Positions 7,021-14,285 of a stretch of 30,177 nt of DNA are shown piece after piece. The notes under the pieces were generated by a model, which did not search any database, was not told where the DNA came from, and saw only the letters and a program-made list of their open reading frames with translations. A program made the position numbers and the translations under genes. The stretch is from JBHJGM01 sp964405825. GTDB lineage: Bacteria; Verrucomicrobiota; Verrucomicrobiia; Opitutales; JBHJGM01. The stretch is taken from the NCBI GenBank assembly GCA_964405825.1, contig CAYOPI010000038.1:1-30177 (forward strand), written 5' to 3'. Positions within the stretch are counted from its first letter, which is position 1, and each line of letters opens with the position of its first letter.

Positions 7021-8850
7021 TTACTCGATTACGAAGTCAAGGCGCTGGGCGCCACTGAAAAAGCCGCTCAAGGGCACGGTGTCCTCCCAGAGCGTCAACT
7101 GCATCGCCGCCACCATCGGCTCCTGGCTGCGCGGGTCGGCCATCAGCGTGCGGGCGGTGGCCGGCAGCGACGGCAGCGTCTGCCCGTCCACGCGCAGACC
7201 CGGACGGCTCTGCAGCAGTTTGACGTACAGTGCGTCGTTGGCCCGGCGCTGGCGCAGGTGGCTCACCCAGTCATCCAGGCTGTCGAAGTCCGGCCGGACC
7301 ACACCCTGATCCAGGGCGTCCGCGCTCTGGGCATCGCCCAAAAAAACGGTTACCTGATCGCCCGTGCGCAGGCTCTCGGGCAGGGGCACGCGCACCTCGT
7401 GGCGTTCGGGTGCCCCCTGGTAGTTCTGCAGGGTCACGGCGATGCGCACCTCGCCGCCGGGCTTGTGCGTGCCGCTGAGGATCTGCAACTCGCGCACCCG
7501 CGTCAGGCTCCACTCGTTGCGCAGCTGCACCTCCAGGTCGAGCTGCTCGATCGTCGGCACGGTAAAGGGATTGCGCATCAGGCTGCTCAATTCGCGCAGG
7601 ATGGCGAAGGCGCTGGACATGTCGCTGCCCGGTCCGCTCGCCACCGACTCCCACTCGACCATCTCAAAACCCTCCAGCTTCAGCGACGACTTCAGGTAGA
7701 CCGTCTGGCGCTGCTCGGTTTCCATCGTGCTGCTGAGCGACTGCAACAGCGAGATGGCCGCCAGCAGCGGCGAGAAATCCTCACTGTGGAACATCTCCGC
7801 CGAGAACGTGGTGGGCGCGCCGGTCTCCGGTCGCACCGTGATGTTTACGTCGCTCATCGGCGAGTACTTGCCCAGCTCACCGGCCACCGCGGTCAGGCGG
7901 TCCTGATAGATGCTGCCCAGAATGGGACCCACTCGCGACATCTTGAACGAACTCGGCACGGACTGCACAACCGTCACGACCTCCGCTGGCGCCATTGGCA
8001 TCGCCACCGGACCCGACTGCATGAACGGGTGCCCGAAGGCCAGCAGCCGGTCACCGTCGCGCCAGGTCACCGTGCCCGTCGCCGCAAAGTTGAAATCCCC
8101 CTGCATCAGCACCCCCGCCACCGCCGAGCCCGGCTGGACGTCGTCCACGGTCAACCCGGAGCCTTCGCCGCCTTCGGCCGTACCCATCGGAGCGGCCATC
8201 ACCTCGACGCCCAGACGTGCAAACTCTTCCGCAAAGGCCGCCAGCACACGTGGGGTCACCCCCGAGGCCATCAGCGGAGTGGGCAGCGGGCGCAGCTGTG
8301 CCACCGAGGGCAAGCCACTCTGAGCGGAAAAGTCGGTGCGGGGTGCGGGCGAATCCGCCGTCGAGGCCACCTGAGCCTCGTCGTTGCGGCTGCCGCGATT
8401 GAAAGCCTCCTCATCAGCCGGGTACTCCAACACCTCAAACATCTGCTCGATGGGCGTGACCCCGATGATCGCCTGCTCTTTGGGCCAGGTGTAGCCGTAG
8501 GCGTAGGCACCGACCAGCCGCCCGTCGATGTAGACCGGGCTGCCGCTCATTCCCGAAACCGGCCCGCTGGTGACCTGGCTGGGCGTGATCGCCTGGCAAA
8601 TGATGACCGAGCGGCGCGGACCGATGAAATTCTCCATGATCCCCAGCACCTCCAGTTCGAAGACCTCCACCCGGGTCCCGGCCACCACCGTACGCCACTC
8701 CCCGCGCATGCCGCGCTCGACCTCGCTCAGGGGCATCAGCTTCGGTGCCCCCACCGAAAACGACCCCGGATCCGCGGCCAGCCTGCCCGACCCAAAAAGA
8801 AACACGAGGCTGAGCAGGGCGGGCAGAAGTCGTTTGGCAGTCATCGGCAT
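7021..8850 (-). CDS. SpoIVB/S55-type serine peptidase homologue, exported
   Basis: A 609-residue protein. I chose the ATG at 8850 because a signal peptide follows at once (KRLLPALLSLVFLFGSGRLAA); the frame continues to 8988 without such a feature. The family opening GMRGEWRTVVAGTRVEVFELEVLG is at residues 47-70. The nucleophile motif GMSGSPVYIDG has Ser102 (bases 8547-8545), followed by GVTPIEQMFEVL. After a low-complexity linker, residues 257-282 read ATGTVTWRDGDRLLAFGHPFMQ with His274. In Bacillus SpoIVB the equivalent 'GHG' His precedes the Ser motif; here it follows. S55 peptidases are best known from sporulation signalling, but this organism need not sporulate. The substrate is unknown; the propeller protein 31 bases downstream is a candidate partner. 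Confidence 0.85.
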   Translation of the reverse strand: MPMTAKRLLPALLSLVFLFGSGRLAADPGSFSVGAPKLMPLSEVERGMRGEWRTVVAGTRVEVFELEVLGIMENFIGPRRSVIICQAITPSQVTSGPVSGMSGSPVYIDGRLVGAYAYGYTWPKEQAIIGVTPIEQMFEVLEYPADEEAFNRGSRNDEAQVASTADSPAPRTDFSAQSGLPSVAQLRPLPTPLMASGVTPRVLAAFAEEFARLGVEVMAAPMGTAEGGEGSGLTVDDVQPGSAVAGVLMQGDFNFAATGTVTWRDGDRLLAFGHPFMQSGPVAMPMAPAEVVTVVQSVPSSFKMSRVGPILGSIYQDRLTAVAGELGKYSPMSDVNITVRPETGAPTTFSAEMFHSEDFSPLLAAISLLQSLSSTMETEQRQTVYLKSSLKLEGFEMVEWESVASGPGSDMSSAFAILRELSSLMRNPFTVPTIEQLDLEVQLRNEWSLTRVRELQILSGTHKPGGEVRIAVTLQNYQGAPERHEVRVPLPESLRTGDQVTVFLGDAQSADALDQGVVRPDFDSLDDWVSHLRQRRANDALYVKLLQSRPGLRVDGQTLPSLPATARTLMADPRSQEPMVAAMQLTLWEDTVPLSGFFSGAQRLDFVIE

Positions 8851-9155
8851 GGAGGTCGGGCAATGGGAGGAATCCGTAATTGAGAAGAGCATATGGAAAG
8901 GGCGCCCGCTGTCAGGTTCCAATGCCAACATCGGTGAAAAACCCGCCTCTTCAATCAACCAGCAACCCCGAAAAGTTGCATGGCTCACAACTCGTTCCGG
9001 AATCGCGCTGCAGGCATATTGAGTTCGTCACTGAATGTTCGCCGAAGGGCCCAAAACCTGATCTGGTTGTAGGGGCACGAAGCGTTCGGCTGGGGAATCA
9101 GGGAAGATCCGGTGAATAAACAGGTCCGAGCACCGTAATTCACATTGCTCGTCAA

Positions 9156-9190
9156 CGACTTACAGAGGATACTCACCTGTCAGTAAGTCG
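9156..9190. repeat. Perfect 8-bp inverted repeat, possible RNA hairpin
   Basis: CGACTTAC (9156-9163) pairs with GTAAGTCG (9183-9190). AGG/CCT inside the loop can add a short inner stem. It sits about 125 bases before the orphan terminator. It could be part of a structured RNA or an operator for the minus-strand operon. Confidence 0.5.
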
Positions 9191-9315
9191 TCATTAACCC
9201 GTGGACATCGTATGAGCAACCTGCCCAAACGCGCGTTTTTTTCGTTTACAGAAAGCACGCTCATTCCTAGCTTCTTCACAACGGATTTCCCCAATCCCTC
9301 CTCCTCGATAAGTTG

Positions 9316-9348
9316 CCGCTCCCGAGCCCTCCGGGAGCGGTTTTTTTT
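9316..9348 (+). terminator. Strong Rho-independent terminator with no plus-strand gene before it
   Basis: CCGCTCCCG (9316-9324) pairs with CGGGAGCGG (9332-9340) across a 7-base loop, followed by eight T (9341-9348). It has a T tract only in the plus direction. The nearest upstream plus-strand protein gene ends at 4752, and everything between is on the minus strand, so the transcript that ends here is probably a non-coding RNA started within the preceding few hundred bases. Confidence 0.85.
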
Positions 9349-9367
9349 GTCCGGACTCCGAGGTCGG

Positions 9368-10042
9368 TTACGGGTGCACGTACCAGCGCCACCAGGTGGA
9401 CGCCGCACTTGCAACGGGCCCGGTCAGACCTGAAATGACGCCGCCTTTGCCATCCACGGGCACGCGTAGCGCGCAAATGAAAGATCCCTCCAGCGCGGTC
9501 AGCCGCTCGGCCACCGCATCCAACGCCTCACCACCCGGCTCCTGCAACGTGGCCAACAGCCACGCACCCTCTTCGCCATCGAGCCACTCCAGCGATTTGA
9601 GCCCGTGCAATTCCAGCAGCGCCGGCGTCCCCCAGATTTCCACGGCGGCTGGATCGCCCACCTGGTCTGCCGGCAAACGCACCCACAACTGGTCCGCCCG
9701 CCAGACCCGCGTCTTGCGCACGAACAGCCCCTGCACGCCTTCGTCCAGCCACTGCTCCACCAGCAGGGATTCCCCGTGCAGCTGGCTTTCAAGCAGGGCC
9801 TGGATCCGCGGAAAACCCGACGCATCCGCCGGCAGCTCTTTCCACGAAATCACCTCGTCGGGCTCCAGCGGTTCGCGCCGCAGGTCCAGAAACTGGACGA
9901 GCTTGGCGATGTCGCGTTCGGCCTCGCTCAAGTCGGCGTGAGCCGGTGCCTCCCGACGCGACAGGATCACCCCCAGCATCCCGCAGCCCAGCAGGAACCC
10001 CAGAAAGTAGACGATGTACAGCTCGCGGTTGGACAGGCGCAT
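9368..10042 (-). CDS. Membrane-anchored protein of unknown function
   Basis: A 224-residue protein with one N-terminal transmembrane anchor (residues about 8-27, LYIVYFLGFLLGCGMLGVIL) preceded by MRLSNRE. The rest is a soluble, probably periplasmic domain of mixed alpha/beta character. It includes the conserved-looking stretches LVQFLDLRREPLEPDEVISWKEL and WVRLPADQVGDPAAVEIWGTPALLELHGLKSLEWLDGEEGAWLL. The end (STWWRWYVHP) is Trp-rich. I do not recognise the family. The start ATG at 10042 lies three bases after the stop of the upstream small membrane protein gene, so the two are probably translationally coupled and act together. Confidence 0.8.
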   Translation of the reverse strand: MRLSNRELYIVYFLGFLLGCGMLGVILSRREAPAHADLSEAERDIAKLVQFLDLRREPLEPDEVISWKELPADASGFPRIQALLESQLHGESLLVEQWLDEGVQGLFVRKTRVWRADQLWVRLPADQVGDPAAVEIWGTPALLELHGLKSLEWLDGEEGAWLLATLQEPGGEALDAVAERLTALEGSFICALRVPVDGKGGVISGLTGPVASAASTWWRWYVHP

Positions 10043-10045
10043 GGT

Positions 10046-10375
10046 TCAGCGTTGCGGCAGCCCCGGGGCAACGGCGTTGGGGGACTTCTCGGAGGGGTTC
10101 GCTTCGCTGCGTTCCAGGCGGCGGTGACCGATCACAAAACACGCCACCAGTGAAATCCCCAGCGCCCAAACCCCCAGGTACTGCGCCCCCAGCAGCGCAC
10201 CCCGCTGCGCCAGAAACGCCAGCTCGTAGTCCTTGCCAAGCAGCTGAAAGGCCGGGTAACTGACCGACCCCATCAGCAGGCCTATCAACCCACCCCAAAG
10301 CACCAGGCCCGCGGCGATCGCCAGCCACAGGCCCAGCCAGCACAGGCCAATTCCAATCCATCGCGGCTCAAACAT
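10046..10375 (-). CDS. Small membrane protein of unknown function
   Basis: A 109-residue hydrophobic protein. The ATG at 10375 (MFEPRWIGIGLCWLG) is preferred over a start 15 codons upstream because the extra residues are polar and unlike a membrane protein start. Two clear transmembrane segments are visible (about residues 8-32, rich in G/L/A/W, and 70-88, YLGVWALGISLVACFVIG), with a weaker hydrophobic stretch between them containing GSVSYPAFQLLGKDYELAFLAQRGALLGAQ. The C-terminal tail is charged and probably cytoplasmic (RRLERSEANPSEKSPN). No family is recognised. It is the first gene of a two-gene unit with the membrane-anchored protein downstream and is divergent from the thioesterase gene. 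Confidence 0.72.
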   Translation of the reverse strand: MFEPRWIGIGLCWLGLWLAIAAGLVLWGGLIGLLMGSVSYPAFQLLGKDYELAFLAQRGALLGAQYLGVWALGISLVACFVIGHRRLERSEANPSEKSPNAVAPGLPQR

Positions 10376-10490
10376 GCTTACTCCAGCCCGAACGCTGGAC
10401 GCATCTGCCTGCCGCTGCAAGCGACGAGCCCGCGTTCATCCGAGGCGATTTCGGCTTTGATCCAGCCCGTGCCCACGCCACGCTGAGGCG

Positions 10491-10901
10491 ATGCTGGAAC
10501 ACACCATCCAGGTGCGCGTGCGCTACGCCGAGACCGACCAGATGGGCTTCGTCTACCACGCCAACTACCTGCCTTGGTTCGAGATGGCCCGCGTGCGCAT
10601 GCTCGATGCCCTGGGCCTGCCTTACAAACAATGGGAGGCCGAGGGCGTCTTTCTGCCCGTGCTCGAAGCCCACCTGCGCTACCGTCAGCCGGCCTTCTTC
10701 GACGATACCCTGGACGTGCAGGTCTTCCTGAAAGAGAAGCCGACCGTGCGCATCCGCCTCGAATACGCCGTCAAGCGCGACGGGACGCTCCTGGCCGAAG
10801 GCCATACCCTGCACGCCTGGATCAACGGCGAAGGCCGCGGCATCCGTCCACCCGACGCCTGGCGCGAGCGCCTGGACACCCTCTTTCAGCAAACGTCCTG
10901 A
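10491..10901 (+). CDS. ybgC: Acyl-CoA thioesterase, YbgC/4HBT hot-dog family
   Basis: A 136-residue single hot-dog-fold thioesterase of the usual length for the YbgC branch. The N-terminal motif VRVRYAETDQMGFVYHANYLPWFEMAR contains the active-site Asp16 and the His23-Asn-Tyr signature that binds and hydrolyses acyl-CoA thioesters. The later strands (LRYRQPAFFDDTLDVQVFL, RIRLEYAV, LLAEGHTLHAWIN) complete the fold. YbgC in proteobacteria is linked to the Tol-Pal locus, but no tol genes are present here, so the physiological substrate is open. GAGG lies just before the start. Its last 16 bases overlap the 3' end of the convergent shikimate kinase gene. Confidence 0.92.
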   Translation: MLEHTIQVRVRYAETDQMGFVYHANYLPWFEMARVRMLDALGLPYKQWEAEGVFLPVLEAHLRYRQPAFFDDTLDVQVFLKEKPTVRIRLEYAVKRDGTLLAEGHTLHAWINGEGRGIRPPDAWRERLDTLFQQTS

Positions 10902-11464
10902 CCGGCCCGGAAGTTCATCGCCAACCGGCGGTAGAGGCGCTCGACGTGGTCCACGATCTCCGCCAGCGAACGGGCATCGGTGCTGACGCCTGCGCCCGCC
11001 TTGAGGTAGTGCGGCTCGCGTTCGGCCAGCAGCTCGCGGATGCGCGTCAGCGGTTCTCCGCCTTGCAGCATCGGACGGTTGGCCCCGTCACCGACGCGCT
11101 GCAAGACTGTCTCGGGCCGGGCAAACAGAGCGATCACCACGCCCTTTCGCTGCAGCAGGTCACTCATCCCCGGCTGCACGACCATCCCGCCGCCGGTGGA
11201 CACAACACAGCCGTCATCGGGATGGCCCTGCTCGACGAATTCACGTTCCTGCACGCGAAAAAACGCTTCGCCCTTGGCCGCAAAAACCTCCGGGATGCTC
11301 TGGCCCAGCGTTTCCTCAATTGCCTGGTCCGAGTCCAGCCACTGCATCCCCAGCCGCTCCGCCAGCTGACGCCCGACCGCCGACTTGCCCGTGCCCATGA
11401 AGCCAACGAGGTACAGATTGGGCAGTTTGCACGGCTTCATGACAGGCTTTTCGGAATTGCGCAC
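10886..11464 (-). CDS. aroK: Shikimate kinase
   Basis: Cytosolic kinase of the chorismate pathway that phosphorylates shikimate at the 3-hydroxyl with ATP. The Walker A motif GFMGTGKS is at residues 21-28, the shikimate-binding Asp in WLDSDQAIE (44-46), and STGGGMVV supplies the Gly triplet that binds shikimate. The lid segment contains NRPML, with the Arg typical of the family. The protein has 192 residues counted from the GTG at 11464, preceded by AAAGAGGGT; the ATG at 11440 (MKPCKLPN) gives 184 residues and is an equally possible start. No other aro gene is adjacent. It is convergent with ybgC, sharing 16 bases. Confidence 0.95.
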   Translation of the reverse strand: MRNSEKPVMKPCKLPNLYLVGFMGTGKSAVGRQLAERLGMQWLDSDQAIEETLGQSIPEVFAAKGEAFFRVQEREFVEQGHPDDGCVVSTGGGMVVQPGMSDLLQRKGVVIALFARPETVLQRVGDGANRPMLQGGEPLTRIRELLAEREPHYLKAGAGVSTDARSLAEIVDHVERLYRRLAMNFRAGQDVC

Positions 11465-11502
11465 ACCCTCTTTGTCATTCTAGCTCAAAGGCTTGAGGCC
11501 AC

Positions 11503-11531
11503 TTGCATCGCGCATGGAGCCTTTTCATATT
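11503..11531 (+). promoter_or_regulatory. Candidate promoter for the polyprenyl synthase gene
   Basis: TTGCAT (11503-11508), a 17-base spacer and CATATT (11526-11531) lie 54 bases before the ATG at 11585. Both boxes match the sigma-70 consensus only partly; it is listed because it is the only plausible pair in this divergent gap. Confidence 0.28.
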
Positions 11532-11584
11532 GAGGTTGTCCGCAGTTCGGGCAAGCACCCTTCTCGACGACGGACACTGCAGAC

Positions 11585-12655
11585 ATGGCACTCAATCCAG
11601 CGTACCTGGCGGATGTCGAAGCTCTTGAGCACTGCTGGACTCAGGCCCTCCAGCAGCTCAGCCACCGTGCCGACTCCGCGAAGGCCCTCGCCCCATTGTC
11701 GCAGACGCTGACGGCCTTCCTGGCCAACACCGGCAAACGCTTTCGCCCCCGCCTCTGCCTGGGAGCCTACCGCGTTTTCGCCGATGAAGGTTCCCGTGAA
11801 CCCGAGCCCAACGTGGTGCACGCGGCCGTCGGCCTGGAACTCTTTCACAGCTTTGCCCTGGTCCACGACGACCTGATCGACGGCTCGCCCACCCGGCGCG
11901 GTCAACCCTCGCTGCACCGCCGCCTCAGCGAAGCCCTGGAAACCTCCGCCGACACCGGTGAGCGCCTCGCCCTGCTCGCGGGCGACCTGCTCTTTGGCAT
12001 GGCCTGGGAGGCGATTGCCCAGCTGGCTCACCCGCCGGTCTCCACCTACTTTGCCAAGGTCGCTCAGGACACCGGTTGGGGCGAAGCGCACGAGGTCATC
12101 AACGCCGAGGCGCCCCTGTCCTCGGTCTCGCGCGAGGCCATCCTCGACACCTACCTGCAGAAAACCACCCGCTACAGCTTCGAAGCGCCCCTGACGGTTG
12201 GGGCGATGGCCGCGGGAGCCGGTGCCCCCGTGGCGGCCGTTCTGCGGCAAGTAGCCGAACCGCTCGGGCTCGCCTTCCAGGCCGAGAACGACCTGCACGA
12301 AATCGAGTGCCTGCTCGACGGTGAATCCCGGCGCTCCTGCGACCTGCACGGCGGCGTCAAGACGATCGTCCTCAAAGAGGCCAGCCTGCGACTCAATGGC
12401 GAGGCTCGCGCTGACCTCGACCGCCTCCTGCAAAATCCCACCGGCGAACGCACCATGGCCCGATTGGCATCACTCGTGGAGGAGAGCGGCGCAGTCCAGG
12501 CCATCCGCCAGATGGTCGACGCGCAGTTTGAGGCCACTCACAAGGCGCTCGAAGACCCCGCCATCGCGGCCCGCCAGCGCGAAGGCCTCTCCGCCCTCGT
12601 GGAGTTTGCTCGCGGGAACCTGCGCCATTCCGAGAGCCTCACCCCGGCGGTCTAG
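11585..12655 (+). CDS. Polyprenyl (isoprenyl) diphosphate synthase homologue with degenerate second Asp motif
   Basis: A 356-residue all-alpha trans-isoprenyl synthase. Family features are LANTGKRFRPRLCLGA (48-62), the first aspartate-rich motif HDDLID with RRG after it (D95, D96, D99; R104-G106), LLAGDLLFGMAW, and KTTRYSFEAPL (193-203). In active enzymes these bind Mg2+-diphosphate and elongate allylic diphosphates with IPP. The second motif, normally DDxxD after 'FQ', reads NDLHE (235-239), so two of the three metal-binding Asp are replaced. The later GVKT (257-260) is kept. This could mean altered chain length or substrate, a non-catalytic subunit, or a low-activity enzyme. It heads a plus-strand run with the nuclease and Dus genes. 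I assign no gene symbol because product length cannot be read. Confidence 0.85.
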   Translation: MALNPAYLADVEALEHCWTQALQQLSHRADSAKALAPLSQTLTAFLANTGKRFRPRLCLGAYRVFADEGSREPEPNVVHAAVGLELFHSFALVHDDLIDGSPTRRGQPSLHRRLSEALETSADTGERLALLAGDLLFGMAWEAIAQLAHPPVSTYFAKVAQDTGWGEAHEVINAEAPLSSVSREAILDTYLQKTTRYSFEAPLTVGAMAAGAGAPVAAVLRQVAEPLGLAFQAENDLHEIECLLDGESRRSCDLHGGVKTIVLKEASLRLNGEARADLDRLLQNPTGERTMARLASLVEESGAVQAIRQMVDAQFEATHKALEDPAIAARQREGLSALVEFARGNLRHSESLTPAV

Positions 12656-12688
12656 CCGCCAACGGTTAAGGTCTTGCCGGAGGGGGCG

Positions 12689-12700
12689 ATGAGCGATTGA
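12689..12700 (+). CDS. Possible three-codon leader ORF (Met-Ser-Asp-stop)
   Basis: GGAGG (12679-12683), a strong Shine-Dalgarno site, precedes ATG AGC GAT TGA with a 5-base gap. The mini-ORF is in the same frame as the nuclease gene that starts seven bases after its stop, so a ribosome ending here could reinitiate. It may instead be a chance start or an eroded original start codon. Confidence 0.3.
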   Translation: MSD

Positions 12701-12706
12701 TTCGCA

Positions 12707-13153
12707 ATGATGAAGAACGACGTGGCCGAAGTGTCGATCAAAGGCGTCATGCCCACCTCCAACGGGTGCGCCATCTTTCTCGGCAATGACGACAAGACCT
12801 TCGTCATCTACGTCGACCAGTCCATCGGCAACGCCATTTCGATGACGCTCAACGACGTCAAGAAAGAGCGCCCGCTGACCCACGACCTCATCCACAACAT
12901 CTTCACCGGCCTGGAAGTGGAGGTTCAGCGCGTCATCATCAACGACGTCGACGACGGCACCTTCTTTGCCCGCATCGTCCTGAAGATGGAAAACGAGCTG
13001 GCCACCAAAATCATCGAGATCGACGCCCGCCCGAGCGATTCGATGGTCATCGCGCTGCAGGAAAAAAAGCCCATCCTCGTCGCCCACAAGGTGCTGGAAT
13101 CCGTCGAGGACATGACCGAGATCCTCGAGCGCATCCTCAAGCAGCAGAACTAG
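12707..13153 (+). CDS. Bifunctional nuclease family protein (DUF151/BFN)
   Basis: A 148-residue cytosolic protein of the bifunctional nuclease domain family. The order of motifs is typical: AEVSIKGVMPTSNGCAIFLG at the N-terminus, then FVIYVDQSIGNAI, TLNDVKKERPLTHDLIHNIF, a beta segment VEVQRVIINDVDDGTFFARIVL, and the family signature EIDARPSDSMVIALQEKKPILV, followed by an acidic C-terminal helix. Plant and bacterial members have been reported to have RNase/DNase activity, but their cellular role in bacteria remains unclear. The start is ATG 12707 (or 12710). The good ribosome-binding site upstream is placed for an earlier in-frame ATG that meets a stop after three codons, which is odd. Confidence 0.92.
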   Translation: MMKNDVAEVSIKGVMPTSNGCAIFLGNDDKTFVIYVDQSIGNAISMTLNDVKKERPLTHDLIHNIFTGLEVEVQRVIINDVDDGTFFARIVLKMENELATKIIEIDARPSDSMVIALQEKKPILVAHKVLESVEDMTEILERILKQQN

Positions 13154-13208
13154 GGCGCGCGGGTTCTTGGATCCGTCCCGGTGGGCGCGCGCTCGCAAAG
13201 AAAGGCTC

Positions 13209-14273
13209 ATGCTCCCGCCCGGCCCCGACTGCTTCTTTCACGGCTGCACGGCCCTCGCGCCGATGCAGGACGTGACCACGTTGCCCTTCATGCGTCTGGT
13301 CACCCGGCTTGGCCCGCCCGACCTGTTCTTCACCGAGTACTTTCGCGTCCACAGCCAGTCGCGCCCCGAGACCCACATCGTCGAGTCGATCGAGCACCAC
13401 GGCTCGGGCAAACCCGTCTTCGCGCAGATGATCGGCGAGGACCTGGCGCACCTCGAGCGTACCGTGCGCCTGCTCGAGCACCTGCCCATCGCCGGCTTCG
13501 ACCTCAACCTGGGTTGCCCCGCCCCCAAGGTGTACAAGAAGAACTGCGGCGGCGGGCTCCTGCGCGAACCCGAGCGCGTTGCCCGGATCCTCGCCCTCTT
13601 GCGGACGATCTCACCAGGGCTGTTCACGGTCAAGATGCGCCTGGGCTTTGACTCCCCGGCGCCTTTTGCGCGCCTGTTGGAAATCCTCGCCGAGCACAAC
13701 GTCGACGCCCTGAGCCTGCACGCGCGAACGGTCAAGGGCCTTTACCGCAGCCAGGTCGACTACGCCTCCATCGCCGACGCCGCCCGCGCGTTGCCATGCC
13801 CGGTCCTGGGCAACGGCGATATCGACTCGGTCGAAAAAGCCCAATGGGTGCTGCGCGAAACCGGCTGCCGCGGCGTGATGGTCGGGCGCGGCGCGATCCG
13901 CAATCCCTGGATCTTCCGGCAGATTCGCGAGGCGCGCAAAAACCGCCCCATCTTCCGTCCGACCCTGCGCGACGTGCGCGTGTATGTGGACCTGTTGCGC
14001 GAGGCCTGCGGCAGCGGCACCGGCCTGCCCGAGAAACTCCTCACCGGTCGCATGAAGAAGTTCCTCAACTTCGTGGGCCAGGGGGTCGACGCCGAGGGCC
14101 AGTTCCTGCACGCCATGCGCCGCGCCATCACCGAAGCCGATCTGCTGCGTGTCTGCGACGCCCACCTCATGGCCGACGGGCGCGCCGAACAGGTGTATGC
14201 GTCCGTGCCGTTTGACGGCGTCATCGCCCGGCCCAACGCCGAGGCGCCTCTGCCAAGGCCCGCGTCGGTCTAG
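13209..14273 (+). CDS. tRNA-dihydrouridine synthase
   Basis: FMN-dependent enzyme that reduces uridine to dihydrouridine in tRNA D-loops using NADPH. It has 354 residues from the ATG at 13209, preceded by AAGAAAGG; the frame is open 14 codons further back without family sequence. TIM-barrel features are TALAPMQDVTTLPFMRLV (FMN-binding strand 1), FTEYFRVHSQ, GKPVFAQMIGED, and FDLNLGCPAPKVYKKNCGGGLLREP with the proposed catalytic Cys103. Also visible are FTVKMRLGFD, LSLHARTVKGLYRSQVDY (FMN-contacting His and Lys region), LGNGDI and GVMVGRGAIRNPWIF near the phosphate. The C-terminal helical domain binds tRNA. I cannot decide the Dus subfamily from motifs alone. It lies 55 bases after the nuclease gene and is probably co-transcribed. 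Confidence 0.94.
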   Translation: MLPPGPDCFFHGCTALAPMQDVTTLPFMRLVTRLGPPDLFFTEYFRVHSQSRPETHIVESIEHHGSGKPVFAQMIGEDLAHLERTVRLLEHLPIAGFDLNLGCPAPKVYKKNCGGGLLREPERVARILALLRTISPGLFTVKMRLGFDSPAPFARLLEILAEHNVDALSLHARTVKGLYRSQVDYASIADAARALPCPVLGNGDIDSVEKAQWVLRETGCRGVMVGRGAIRNPWIFRQIREARKNRPIFRPTLRDVRVYVDLLREACGSGTGLPEKLLTGRMKKFLNFVGQGVDAEGQFLHAMRRAITEADLLRVCDAHLMADGRAEQVYASVPFDGVIARPNAEAPLPRPASV

Positions 14274-14285
14274 CCTCCCAATCGT

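Larger units (their letters stand above)
8851..9367. other. 517-base stretch without a convincing protein gene
   Basis: Open frames here are short, lack family-like sequence and cross the terminator at 9316-9348. The stretch lies between two minus-strand genes. It contains a hairpin at 9156-9190, a T-rich run near 9236-9242 and a strong plus-strand terminator, all listed separately. The minus-strand leader of the S55 gene also comes from here. A plus-strand small RNA is the simplest explanation for the terminator. Confidence 0.6.

Noticed and set aside
5460..8883. Two long plus-strand open frames opposite the propeller and peptidase genes
   Set aside because: Shadow frames: the minus-strand products have signal peptides and family motifs, while these have none.
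9085..9190. Similarity to a cobalamin riboswitch core (GGGAA, then CCGGTGAA and TCCG)
   Set aside because: The short matches are in the right order, but the B12 box and the conserved 'CCGCAACTGTAA' part are missing, and no plus-strand gene follows.
9212..9433. 73-codon plus-strand frame near the orphan terminator
   Set aside because: It would read through the terminator stem and T run and into the antisense of the next gene; the sequence resembles no protein family.
11465..11584. tRNA-like or T-box-like sequence between aroK and the prenyl synthase
   Set aside because: The GTTCGGG stretch lacks a matching arm and no cloverleaf can be drawn.
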